Assembly: GCA_020634335.1 (NCBI GenBank)
Contig: JACKBY010000006.1
Span: 62,001 to 126,000, forward strand
Direction: 5' to 3'
Length of the DNA stretch: 64,000 bases
From: Promineifilum sp.
GTDB taxonomy: Bacteria > Chloroflexota > Anaerolineae > Promineifilales > Promineifilaceae
Shown here: in pieces, positions 50,507-58,305 of the stretch
How positions within the stretch are numbered: the first letter of the stretch is position 1
Layout: every line of letters starts with the position of its first letter
Program-made: the position numbers and the translations under genes
The notes under the pieces: model-generated
What the model was told of the DNA's origin: nothing
The model's database searches: none
Seen by the model: the letters and a program-made list of their open reading frames with translations, nothing else

Positions 50507-52081
50507 CTATTGATCGATCAGGCTACTGCCCGTCATCTCTGCCGGCTGGGGGATGCCCATCAGGTGCAAAATGGTAGGCGTTACGTCGGCCAAAATGCCG
50601 CGCGGCTTCAGGTTGTAATATTGGTCGCCCAGCACAAAGAGGGATACTGGTTGCGTCGTGTGGTATGTGTGGGGCTCGCCGGTCAACTCGTCGATCATGC
50701 GCTCGCAATTACCGTGGTCAGCGGTAACGATAGCCACACCACCCTTGGCGTTGATCGCCTCTACCAACCGCCCGGCACACTCGTCAACCGTCTCCACAGC
50801 CTTCACGGCCGCGGACAACACCCCCGTGTGGCCGACCATATCCGGGTTGGCAAAGTTGACGAGGATGAAATCATCGTCGCCGGTCTGAACCCGCTTGATG
50901 ACCGCCTCGGCCAATGGCCGGGCGCTCATCTCCGGCTGAAGGTCATACGTAGCCACCTTGGGTGACGGCTCCAAATGACGTTCCTCACCGGGGAATGGCG
51001 TTTCGACACCGCCGTTGAAAAAATAAGTGACGTGGGCATATTTCTCGGTCTCGGCGGCGTGGAACTGCTTCAACCCGTGGTCACTGATCACCTCGGCCAG
51101 TGGATTGGTGATATCAACATCTGGAAACAGGACCTTAACCGGATAGGCGGGATCGTAATTGGTCATGGTAACGATGTCGAGATTAGGTATGTGTTCGTGG
51201 GGAAAGCTCTCTTCGGCGGGCTTGGTAAATGCCGTGATGATTTGTCGCATCCGATCCGCCCGAAAGTTAAAGAAAATGAGCGCGTCGCCTGGTTCAACCC
51301 GCAGGTCCATCGGCGGCACGCCAGGTTCAGCATCGACCGGATCGATAGCCACGGGCCAAACAAACTCATCAGTAATCCCGTCACGATATGAATCTTCCAG
51401 GGCGGCCGACAGGGACGGCGCCACGCGCATCGGCTCGTCTCCCTCGTGGTAGCCTTCGTGGTAAACCACATCGCGATAGCCCAGCTCGGTCCGCGGCCAG
51501 CGCTTGTCGCGATCCATGATGTAGTAGCGTCCAACCACCGAAGCGATTATGCCGGGATGCCCCTCGGCCAGATAGGCTTCCAGCGTCCGCGCAAAGCCCA
51601 GGGCGCTCTCCGGGGGCGTATCGCGGCCATCAGTAATCACGTGAATGATGGGAACGAGCTTGTTCTTTTCAGCAGCCTGTAACAGGGCATACATATGTTT
51701 GCTGTGGCTGTGGACGCCACCGTTCCCTAAAAGCCCGATCAGGTGCAACTTGCCGCCACGCGCCTTCACGGCTTCCATCGTCTCGGTCAATACCGGGTTT
51801 CCAAAAAACTCACCGCGATCAATGGACAGGTTGATCCGGGTCAGGTCCTGATAAATAATTCGCCCCGCACCAAGATTCAGATGACCGACCTCCGAGTTGC
51901 CCATCTGCCCCTCGGGCAACCCAACCGCCTCGCCCGAAGCGTCCACCACCGAGCGCTCCCCGCTGCGCATCCAGCGGTCATAATTGGGAGTGTGGGCCTG
52001 CACCACCGCGTTACCGTGTTCCATTTCACGAATACCCCAGCCGTCGAGAATAATAAGGGCGACCGGTCGGTAGGATTTCAT
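50507..52081 (-). CDS. gpmI: 2,3-bisphosphoglycerate-independent phosphoglycerate mutase
   Basis: Interconverts 3- and 2-phosphoglycerate using two Mn ions and a phosphoserine. 524 residues, alkaline-phosphatase fold. Markers are ALIILDGWGIREM (metal Asp), GNSEVGHLNLGAGRI (catalytic Ser), HVITDGRDTPPESA, FFNFRADRMRQI, NFANPDMVGHTG and VTADHGNCERM with the second metal site. Start begins MKSYRPVALIILDG. Immediately follows the tRNA-Asn terminator; its own promoter is not evident. Confidence 0.96.
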   Translation of the reverse strand: MKSYRPVALIILDGWGIREMEHGNAVVQAHTPNYDRWMRSGERSVVDASGEAVGLPEGQMGNSEVGHLNLGAGRIIYQDLTRINLSIDRGEFFGNPVLTETMEAVKARGGKLHLIGLLGNGGVHSHSKHMYALLQAAEKNKLVPIIHVITDGRDTPPESALGFARTLEAYLAEGHPGIIASVVGRYYIMDRDKRWPRTELGYRDVVYHEGYHEGDEPMRVAPSLSAALEDSYRDGITDEFVWPVAIDPVDAEPGVPPMDLRVEPGDALIFFNFRADRMRQIITAFTKPAEESFPHEHIPNLDIVTMTNYDPAYPVKVLFPDVDITNPLAEVISDHGLKQFHAAETEKYAHVTYFFNGGVETPFPGEERHLEPSPKVATYDLQPEMSARPLAEAVIKRVQTGDDDFILVNFANPDMVGHTGVLSAAVKAVETVDECAGRLVEAINAKGGVAIVTADHGNCERMIDELTGEPHTYHTTQPVSLFVLGDQYYNLKPRGILADVTPTILHLMGIPQPAEMTGSSLIDQ

Positions 52082-52116
52082 CTATACATACTCCTTAACA
52101 ACACGTGCTAAAACCA

Positions 52117-52149
52117 ACAAAAAAGCGGCAGACCCCCAGGTCGCCGCTT
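52117..52149 (-). terminator. Terminator after tRNA-Asn
   Basis: A stem AAGCGGC (52123-52129) with GCCGCTT (52143-52149), extended inside by GACC/GGTC, followed by six U on the minus strand. It lies 18 bases after the tRNA. Confidence 0.88.
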
Positions 52150-52166
52150 CTTGCCAACGTTCTAGG

Positions 52167-52238
52167 CTCCTCAGGTTGGACTCGAACCAACAACCTTGCG
52201 GTTAACAGCCGCGTGCTCTGCCATTGAGCTACTGAGGA
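52167..52238 (-). tRNA. tRNA-Asn (GTT)
   Basis: A 72-base cloverleaf on the minus strand: acceptor stem TCCTCAG/CTGAGGA with discriminator G, D arm with AGCTCAATGGCAGAGC, anticodon loop CTGTTAA (anticodon GTT), and TTCGAGT in the T loop. CCA is not encoded. It has its own promoter and terminator. Confidence 0.97.
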
Positions 52239-52251
52239 ACAACAGTCTATG

Positions 52252-52279
52252 ATTATACTGTACGGGGCCGGAGTGTCAA
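52252..52279 (-). promoter_or_regulatory. Consensus promoter of tRNA-Asn
   Basis: On the minus strand TTGACA (52274-52279), a 16-base spacer and TATAAT (52252-52257). Both hexamers are perfect. The predicted start falls about 7 bases before the tRNA. Confidence 0.85.
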
Positions 52280-52299
52280 GCCATTTTCAGCCCACCAGC

Positions 52300-52512
52300 C
52301 TACTCATCCGAGCCTTCAAATTTGAAGGAAATCATCACACGCGCGCGAAATTCGACGATCTCGCCGTCGTCGAGGCGAACGTCGAGCTTGGTTATCTCCG
52401 CCACACGCATATCGCGCACCGACTCGCTGGCCTGCTCGATAGCCGTGCGTGCGGCATCTTCCCATGACGTTTCGCTTGTGCCCACTATCTCGATCATCTT
52501 GTAAACACTCAT
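52300..52512 (-). CDS. Dodecin family flavin-binding protein
   Basis: A 70-residue protein with the dodecin plan: MSVYKMIEIVGTSETSWEDA, then AIEQASESVRDMRVAEITKLDVRLDDGEI and a final strand VMISFKFEG. Dodecins assemble into hollow 12-mers that store or protect flavins. An AAGGAG sits 9 bases before the start. A hairpin (CCCGGG...CCCGG, about 52526-52544) lies just upstream in the leader. Confidence 0.93.
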   Translation of the reverse strand: MSVYKMIEIVGTSETSWEDAARTAIEQASESVRDMRVAEITKLDVRLDDGEIVEFRARVMISFKFEGSDE

Positions 52513-52650
52513 GACTTTGCTCCTTCCCGGGCTGAAAAACCCGGAGTCTTGTCATTAGCTCATGCCATTTACCGTCGCGCCAATTCGCGCGTAATGCCAT
52601 GAGAAAAATCCTGGCGGTCGACCACTCTGGTTGCTGCGGCTGCGTTCCAT

Positions 52651-53289
52651 TCATTGAAGGGACAAATAGTCCCGGCCGTGAAGTCGGTCGGCAATTCGCG
52701 ACCAAATTTGTTCCAGATGCTCGTCGTATTGAACGTAATCCAGATTATCGGTATCAACTGTCAGCACCGGACTTAATCTGAAATTGGACACCCACTCATT
52801 GTATAGTTGATTCAGGTCTTGCAGATAAGAATCCGCAATGTTGCGCTCGTACTCGCGGCCGCGGCCGGCAATACGTCGGCGAAGCGTCGGCATCGACGCT
52901 CTCAGGTAAATGACCAGATCCGGCGGTTTGAGAAGGTGGGCGAGTGTCTGGTAGAGCTCGTAGTAGGAAAGCCAATCCCGCTCGCTCAAATGCCCCTGCC
53001 GGAAAAGATTGCGGGCGAATATTTCGGCGTCCTCATAAACGCTGCGATCCTGTAATACCGCATTCGGTTGTTGCAAAAGATCGTGGTGCTGTTTGAGACG
53101 GCGCACCAGAAAATAGACCTGCGAGTGAAAACTCCAGCGATTCATATCTTCGTAGAAATCTGCCAGGTAAGGGTTATCCTCTACGGCTTCGAACACGGGT
53201 TCCCAACCAAGCTTGCGCGACAGCAGCGCAACCAGGCTGGATTTTCCTACGCCGATATTACCGGCAATTGTGACAAAAAGGGTGGGCAT
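52651..53289 (-). CDS. Deoxynucleoside kinase
   Basis: Phosphorylates deoxyadenosine/deoxyguanosine (dAK/dGK-type) for nucleotide salvage. 212 residues with P-loop TIAGNIGVGKSSLVALLSR, FVARRLK-like lid segment (LVRRLKQHHDLLQQ), DRSVYEDAEIFARNLF and the LID-like RRIAGRGREYE. The size matches bacterial dNK (about 210-220). Confidence 0.92.
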   Translation of the reverse strand: MPTLFVTIAGNIGVGKSSLVALLSRKLGWEPVFEAVEDNPYLADFYEDMNRWSFHSQVYFLVRRLKQHHDLLQQPNAVLQDRSVYEDAEIFARNLFRQGHLSERDWLSYYELYQTLAHLLKPPDLVIYLRASMPTLRRRIAGRGREYERNIADSYLQDLNQLYNEWVSNFRLSPVLTVDTDNLDYVQYDEHLEQIWSRIADRLHGRDYLSLQ

Positions 53290-53330
53290 ACGTCTAATCA
53301 GAGCCGCAGGAGTTTGACCTCAGGAGCATA

Positions 53331-53364
53331 TGACAAATCGTACGGCAAAACCTGACATTTGTCA
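53331..53364. repeat. 8-bp inverted repeat in a divergent intergenic region
   Basis: TGACAAAT (53331-53338) and ATTTGTCA (53357-53364), separated by 18 bases, 40 bases before the kinase start. Possible operator; half-site spacing about 26 bases centre to centre. Confidence 0.5.
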
Positions 53365-53476
53365 CTACTAGGCCAGTACACAAGTCATTACAGTAAAGGT
53401 GATTATGTGAGCAGCCATAGCTGCATCTCCGCGACTATGGGTATCTTAGCGCCACAAGCTAAAGGGAAAACCGATC

Positions 53477-53791
53477 ATGCGCGTTATAATGGATCGAGAC
53501 CTGTGTGATGCCAGTCTGCCGTTCTGTCAGCGATGTTCGGCAGCGTTCATTCGTTATCCGGAAGGAGTCGATCGCCACTGCATTCGCGACGTCATCGATG
53601 ACGGTAGCCCACTGTTGACAATCGAAATGAAGACGGACGGCCGCGAATTGGTCCTCGAATTGACCGAAGAAGAAAGAGATTTGGCCTCGGTCGAGGGCTG
53701 GGACGCATTGGCAAACTTCGATCCGGCACTTTTCCGAACCGGAGCAGACGAACTCTGGCGCGAAATACGGCTGCTGCCTGAGACTCACTAA
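53477..53791 (+). CDS. Small conserved-looking protein with a cysteine pattern, unknown
   Basis: A 104-residue soluble protein. The start MRVIMDRDLCDASLPFCQRC has C-x7-C-x2-C and a later Cys (RHCIRD), which could ligate a metal or an iron-sulfur cluster, but the pattern is not a standard ferredoxin motif. The rest (VVLELTEEERDLASVEGWDALANF) is acidic and helical. No family is recognised. It is monocistronic and divergent from the kinase. Confidence 0.7.
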   Translation: MRVIMDRDLCDASLPFCQRCSAAFIRYPEGVDRHCIRDVIDDGSPLLTIEMKTDGRELVLELTEEERDLASVEGWDALANFDPALFRTGADELWREIRLLPETH

Positions 53792-53820
53792 GTTGCGGGT
53801 TGAAAGCAGCCCTGACCGTC

Positions 53821-54921
53821 TTACAAAAGGATCAACCCGCGAGCGACGCCGCCGTTCAACATGTCGGCATAGGCTTCGTTGATCTGATCGAGGCGGTACG
53901 TGTGGGAAATGAGGCGATCAAGATCAAGTCGGCCCTGGCGATAGAGATCGGCGTACAGGGGAAAGTCGCGCGCCGGATTGGCACTGCCATAGTAGGTACC
54001 CGTGATCGTTTTTTCCTGGCGGGTGATGATCGCCCCGGGCAGGTTTGTTCCGCTGCCCATAGGCGCGACCCCGGCCAGAACCACGGTTCCCCCGGGTCGA
54101 ACAGCCGCCAGGCATTCTTCCTGAACCAGCGGTAATCCAACAGCTTCGAAGACGTAGTCGGCTCCCCGACCGCTCGTCATCCGGCGAATGGAGTCAACCG
54201 TGTCAGGCCCAGCCGGCAGGAAATCGGTCGCCCCAAAGGATCGGGCCATGTCGCCCTTGGCTTCGCGCGTGTCGATGGCGATGATCCGCCCAGCCCCGAC
54301 CAACTTGGCTCCCATAATAATACTCAGGCCAACTCCACCCGCGCCATAGACGGCGACGCTGCTGCCCGGCCTGACCTGGGCCGTGTTCAGTACCGCCCCC
54401 ACGCCAGTCGTCACCGCACAACCGATGAGGGCGGCGATGGGCAGAGGGACAGCCTTGTCTAACGGGACACAGGCCGCGGCGGGCACGACCGCATGGTCGG
54501 CAAAACAGGCCAGCGCGCTGAAGTGATAGACAGGATCGCCGTCCTTTGACAGACGAGTCGTCCCGTCCAGCATCGTCCCGGCCCAAATGGGTTCGACAAA
54601 AGTCCCACACAGACTCGGCCGATCGTGCAGGCAATAGAAACAGGTTCCGCAACTGGGCGCCCAATTGAGCGCTACGTGATCGCCGATGCGCAAACGCTCA
54701 ACCCCCGGCCCAACAGCCTCGACAACGCCGGCACCTTCATGGCCGGCGACGACGGGCATGGTGTGGGCGGTCGCTCCAGACATCAAGTGCCAATCGCTAT
54801 GGCAAACCCCGGCCGCGACGACCCGCACCAGTACCTCGCCGTAGCGCGGCGAAGCCAGATCGAGGGGCTCGATGGCAAAGGGAACGCCGGGAGCATACAG
54901 AACGGCGGCTTGAATTTTCAT
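53821..54921 (-). CDS. Zinc-dependent alcohol dehydrogenase
   Basis: 366-residue medium-chain dehydrogenase. Catalytic zinc ligands Cys in VAAGVCHSDWH and His in GHEGAGVVEAVGPG, structural zinc cysteines in NWAPSCGTCFYCLHDRPSLC, and the NAD loop GAGGVGLSIIMGAKLVGAG. It resembles class III alcohol or aryl-alcohol dehydrogenases (AdhC/NDMA-type) by length and lobes. Substrate unknown. Confidence 0.9.
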   Translation of the reverse strand: MKIQAAVLYAPGVPFAIEPLDLASPRYGEVLVRVVAAGVCHSDWHLMSGATAHTMPVVAGHEGAGVVEAVGPGVERLRIGDHVALNWAPSCGTCFYCLHDRPSLCGTFVEPIWAGTMLDGTTRLSKDGDPVYHFSALACFADHAVVPAAACVPLDKAVPLPIAALIGCAVTTGVGAVLNTAQVRPGSSVAVYGAGGVGLSIIMGAKLVGAGRIIAIDTREAKGDMARSFGATDFLPAGPDTVDSIRRMTSGRGADYVFEAVGLPLVQEECLAAVRPGGTVVLAGVAPMGSGTNLPGAIITRQEKTITGTYYGSANPARDFPLYADLYRQGRLDLDRLISHTYRLDQINEAYADMLNGGVARGLILL

Positions 54922-54941
54922 TGAGGTGAGAGGCTCGCCGT

Positions 54942-55295
54942 TTACTCGATTGAGAGAATGTGAAACTTGGCATGGGGTATGGTTTCATACGCCCCGCAAT
55001 GGAACTTGATGGTGAACCCATTCTCAAGAACCGGATATTCCTCGATCCGCGACCTGGTTTCGGCAATCGCAAAGTCGAGCAAGGCCATAAATCGGTCGCC
55101 TTGGGCGACCCGCATTTCCTCAGTGCTAAAGCCGGATTCAAACGGGATTGCCAGCCAGTGGACGGCAGCCTCCGGCTCCCGACTGGCGACGATTGCAAAT
55201 TGTTGTGCGTCGTCTCTGGCAACGACAGTACCTTTCTCATCCCCGCGCAAGATACCCGTAAAAGGACTCTCACTCAGTTCTTGCTTTGATTTCAT
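54942..55295 (-). CDS. HIT-domain-like protein with a degenerate active site
   Basis: A 117-residue protein whose pattern follows the HIT fold: RGDEKGTVVARDD, FAIVASREPEAAVHWLAIP, and a C-terminal ETIPHAKFHILS. In active HIT hydrolases the last motif is H-x-H-x-H; here the central nucleophilic His position is Lys (HAKFH). Thus it is probably not a nucleotidyl hydrolase of the usual kind. Co-directional with the alcohol dehydrogenase, 20 bases after it upstream. Confidence 0.6.
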   Translation of the reverse strand: MKSKQELSESPFTGILRGDEKGTVVARDDAQQFAIVASREPEAAVHWLAIPFESGFSTEEMRVAQGDRFMALLDFAIAETRSRIEEYPVLENGFTIKFHCGAYETIPHAKFHILSIE

Positions 55296-55397
55296 CTTTG
55301 AACCTCTTTTGAGTTTTTAGTGATCGCCTATCCGCGCTGGTCAGTTGAGAGCAGGCGTTCGGCATGGTTAGTGGTGCTATACACGCGATCCCCGGTG

Positions 55398-56285
55398 TCA
55401 GGAATCGCTGACGACAGGATCGTTATTCACAGCATAGGCGTAGGGCATAGCCAATGTATTATAAGCCCAGCCAACCTGTCCTCGCGCGTCGACGGCGATA
55501 AGCCCGCCAACCCCGCCCGTTCGCTCTTCAAGCACCCTAATGGCCGATTCGCAGGCGGCGCGGGCCGACAACCCTGTGCCCACGAAGTCACACACGCGCT
55601 TGCTGATAACGACGCGCATCAGGGCCTCACCATAGCCGGTGGCGCTGACAGCCGCCGTCCAGTTATCGGCATAAGCCCCACTGCCCACCAGCGGGCTATC
55701 CCCCACTCGCCCAGCTCGTTTGTTGGCCGTGCCCCCGGTCGATGTGGCCGCGGCCACGTTGCCGTGAATGTCAATCGCCACCGCTCCCACCGTGTCACCG
55801 ATGGCTTCCATTCGAACTCCGCCCGCTGCGACGGTCATCTCGTCTATATGCAGGTCATCGACCAGCAACTCTTCGACCGAACAACGCTCAAATCCGATGC
55901 TGTCGGCAAACGCATCGGCTCCAGCTCCCACCAAAAAGTTATGGCCGCTTTCCAGCATCACCCGCCGGGCCAGGCTTATAGGATGGCGCACTCGCTGAAT
56001 GGCGGCAATCGCGCCCATGGTCAGGTCTTGGCCATCCATGATCAGTGCATCCATCTCAACGTTACCTTCGGCATTGGGATAACTACCGCGCCCGGCGTCG
56101 AGCACAGGGCAATCCTCAAGAATATTGACGGCCGCCTCAACGGCATCGACCGCGGAACCGCCTTGCTGCAAGATTGCCCGGCCGGCCTCAGCGGCTTGGG
56201 CGCAGGCAGCAATGGCTTCCTGTTTGCGAGCGGCCGACCGGTTCCAGCCCCCCGCGCCGCCATGCACAATGATCGCAAACGTCAT
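55398..56285 (-). CDS. iaaA: Isoaspartyl peptidase / L-asparaginase (plant-type, N-terminal nucleophile)
   Basis: Hydrolyses beta-aspartyl peptides and asparagine after self-cleavage. 295 residues: FAIIVHGGAGGW start, YPNAEGNVEMDALIMDG, and the autocatalytic region GDTVGAVAIDIHGN with the nucleophile Thr near residue 164, followed by AAATSTGGTANKRAGRVGDSP. The family usually runs to about 320, so length is normal. Confidence 0.92.
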   Translation of the reverse strand: MTFAIIVHGGAGGWNRSAARKQEAIAACAQAAEAGRAILQQGGSAVDAVEAAVNILEDCPVLDAGRGSYPNAEGNVEMDALIMDGQDLTMGAIAAIQRVRHPISLARRVMLESGHNFLVGAGADAFADSIGFERCSVEELLVDDLHIDEMTVAAGGVRMEAIGDTVGAVAIDIHGNVAAATSTGGTANKRAGRVGDSPLVGSGAYADNWTAAVSATGYGEALMRVVISKRVCDFVGTGLSARAACESAIRVLEERTGGVGGLIAVDARGQVGWAYNTLAMPYAYAVNNDPVVSDS

Positions 56286-56440
56286 AATTCATCACCTCCC
56301 AATCGACAACGATAAAGGGATTATTAACATTGATCCCCTTTTTTGTCGACAGGATTGACATGAATCGACGCCTGAACGTGAGCCGACACGCGATTCAACT
56401 GCACAGGGAACCATAGTAGCAATTCAGGCGTCTCTACATC

Positions 56441-56968
56441 ATGAACAAGTCAAATTGGAGTTTACCTCTGAACCTGAAATGGATGATCTCGGCCCTGATC
56501 ATGAGCCTTGCTTTCCTGGTTGGATGCTCCCCCGCAAGCGTAGAACCTTCGGCTGATCCATCCGGCGTGACACCCATAATCCCTGCGCCGGTTGAAACAG
56601 TGCCGGCCCCCGAGAGTGCTTCCACTGAGGAATCAATGATGACACCCCAAGTACCCGAAACTGATTCTACGAGCGGCGAAGTGCCCCAGGAAATGTTCGA
56701 CGCCGTGCTGGACGATCTACTGGCGAATACGGGCGGAACTCGGGCCGATGTTACGTTCGTCAAGGCCGAGCAAGTTACCTGGAACGACGGCTCTCTGGGT
56801 TGCCCCGAGCCGGGCGTCATGTATACGCAAGCCATCATCGACGGCTATCAGGTAGTCTTTTCTGTGGGCGATACGACCTATGATTATCATCTATCAGACA
56901 GGGGCAGCTTCGTTCTTTGCCAAAACTCCTTTTCTCCCGGAACGGGCGACGGCACACCGACTCAATAA
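56441..56968 (+). CDS. Lipoprotein, unknown function
   Basis: 175 residues. A lipoprotein signal peptide ends in the lipobox LVGC (Cys near residue 29). A Pro/Ser/Thr-rich linker is followed by a small domain (about 75-165) with VKAEQVTWNDGSLGCPEPGVM and DYHLSDRGSFVLC, matching the pattern of secreted proteins sometimes annotated with a SH3-like or DUF fold; I do not assign it. No adjacent co-directional genes. Confidence 0.75.
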   Translation: MNKSNWSLPLNLKWMISALIMSLAFLVGCSPASVEPSADPSGVTPIIPAPVETVPAPESASTEESMMTPQVPETDSTSGEVPQEMFDAVLDDLLANTGGTRADVTFVKAEQVTWNDGSLGCPEPGVMYTQAIIDGYQVVFSVGDTTYDYHLSDRGSFVLCQNSFSPGTGDGTPTQ

Positions 56969-56970
56969 TC

Positions 56971-57006
56971 AAAAAGGGCCTGGCAGAGACCGTTTCCCTG
57001 CCAGGC
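56971..57006 (-). terminator. Terminator of the fad operon
   Basis: A 9-bp stem GCCTGGCAG (56978-56986) with CTGCCAGGC (56998-57006), followed on the minus strand by CCTTTTTGATT. Directly downstream of fadA; it also lies just after the convergent lipoprotein stop and may serve both. Confidence 0.85.
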
Positions 57007-57030
57007 TTGTGGCTTCCCCAGAGGTCTGGG

Positions 57031-58212
57031 TTAATTCAGACGCTCGAAAATGCCGGCCGCTCCCATGCCACCGCCGATGCACATAGTCACCATGCCAAAC
57101 TGTGACTGGCGACGACCCATTTCGTGCATGAGCTGAACCGTCAACTTGGCCCCTGTGCAGCCCAACGGATGACCCAGGGCGATGGCGCCGCCGTTCACGT
57201 TGACGCGCGACTCATCCAACGCCAGACCGCGAATCACGGCCACGGCCTGCGCGGCAAACGCCTCGTTGAGCTCAATCAGGTCGATGTCCGCCAGATCCAT
57301 GCCCACTCGCTTGAGCAGGCGCGGCACGGCCACCAGCGGGCCAACGCCCATGATCTCCGGCCGCACGCCGCCGACGTTGAAACCAACGAAACGCAGGATA
57401 GGCGTCAGGCCCAGTGCTTCGGCTTTTTGTCGCTCCATCACGATCACCCCCGCCGCGCCGTCGCTCAGAGGCGAAGAGTTGCCGGCCGTCACCGTGCCCC
57501 CTTGCTTGAAGACGGGCTTGAGTTTGGCCAGGCCTTCCAACGTCGTGTCCGGCCGCAAATGTTCGTCGCGGTCGAACAGGGTCGTGAGGCGTTCCAGGCC
57601 ATTCGGCCCGACAAACACTTCCTCGATCTCCAGCGGCACGATCTCGTCCTTGAAGGCCCCACGCTCATAGGCAGCGGCCGCCTTGCGATGGCTACTCACC
57701 GCGAACTCATCCTGCGCCTGTCGGCTTACCTCGTACTCCTCGGCCACCTGCTCGGCCGTCAATCCCATGCCCATGTAAACTTCAGGCATGTTCTCAACCA
57801 TGTAAGGGTTGGGGTTCACCCGGTAGCCGGTCATGGGCACCATGCTCATCGTCTCAGCCCCGCCGGCGATGATCACATCAGCTCCATTGGCGATGATTCG
57901 CTCGGCGGCCATGGCGATTGTTTGTAGCCCACTGGAGCAAAAACGATTCACCGTTTGGCCCGGCGTGCTAACGGGCAGTCCGGCTCGCAAGGCAATCGTT
58001 CGGGCGAAGTTAAGCCCTTGCGCCCCTTCCGGCATGGCGCAACCAATGATGACGTCGTCGATGTCATCCGGATCGAGTCCCGGCGCTTTGCGCAGCAAGT
58101 CCTTGATGACCTCGGCCGCCATTTCATCCGAGCGCCAATTGCGCGTCGTGCCTTTCTTGGATTTACCGACAGCCGTCCGGGAACCGGCCACAATTACTGC
58201 TTCTCGCGTCAT
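57031..58212 (-). CDS. fadA: Acetyl-CoA acyltransferase (thiolase)
   Basis: Thiolytic cleavage of 3-ketoacyl-CoA. 393 residues: nucleophile Cys in TVNRFCSSGLQTI, central NGSGGAIALGHPLGC-type (here GGAIALGHPLGCTGA with the His), and GMVTMCIGGGMGAAGIFE with the second Cys. Degradative class by length and context. It is the last gene of the beta-oxidation cluster. Confidence 0.95.
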   Translation of the reverse strand: MTREAVIVAGSRTAVGKSKKGTTRNWRSDEMAAEVIKDLLRKAPGLDPDDIDDVIIGCAMPEGAQGLNFARTIALRAGLPVSTPGQTVNRFCSSGLQTIAMAAERIIANGADVIIAGGAETMSMVPMTGYRVNPNPYMVENMPEVYMGMGLTAEQVAEEYEVSRQAQDEFAVSSHRKAAAAYERGAFKDEIVPLEIEEVFVGPNGLERLTTLFDRDEHLRPDTTLEGLAKLKPVFKQGGTVTAGNSSPLSDGAAGVIVMERQKAEALGLTPILRFVGFNVGGVRPEIMGVGPLVAVPRLLKRVGMDLADIDLIELNEAFAAQAVAVIRGLALDESRVNVNGGAIALGHPLGCTGAKLTVQLMHEMGRRQSQFGMVTMCIGGGMGAAGIFERLN

Positions 58213-58305
58213 AGTCGTCTCCTGTCTCGACTCGTTTGCAAAATGCGAAGCGCTCGCCGATCAAACATTATCGGAACGCCCGCACGTCAACGATGCGAAA
58301 CCTTC

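Noticed and set aside
56300..56360. Promoter TTGACA at 56355 for the lipoprotein gene
   Set aside because: No acceptable -10 box lies 16-18 bases downstream.
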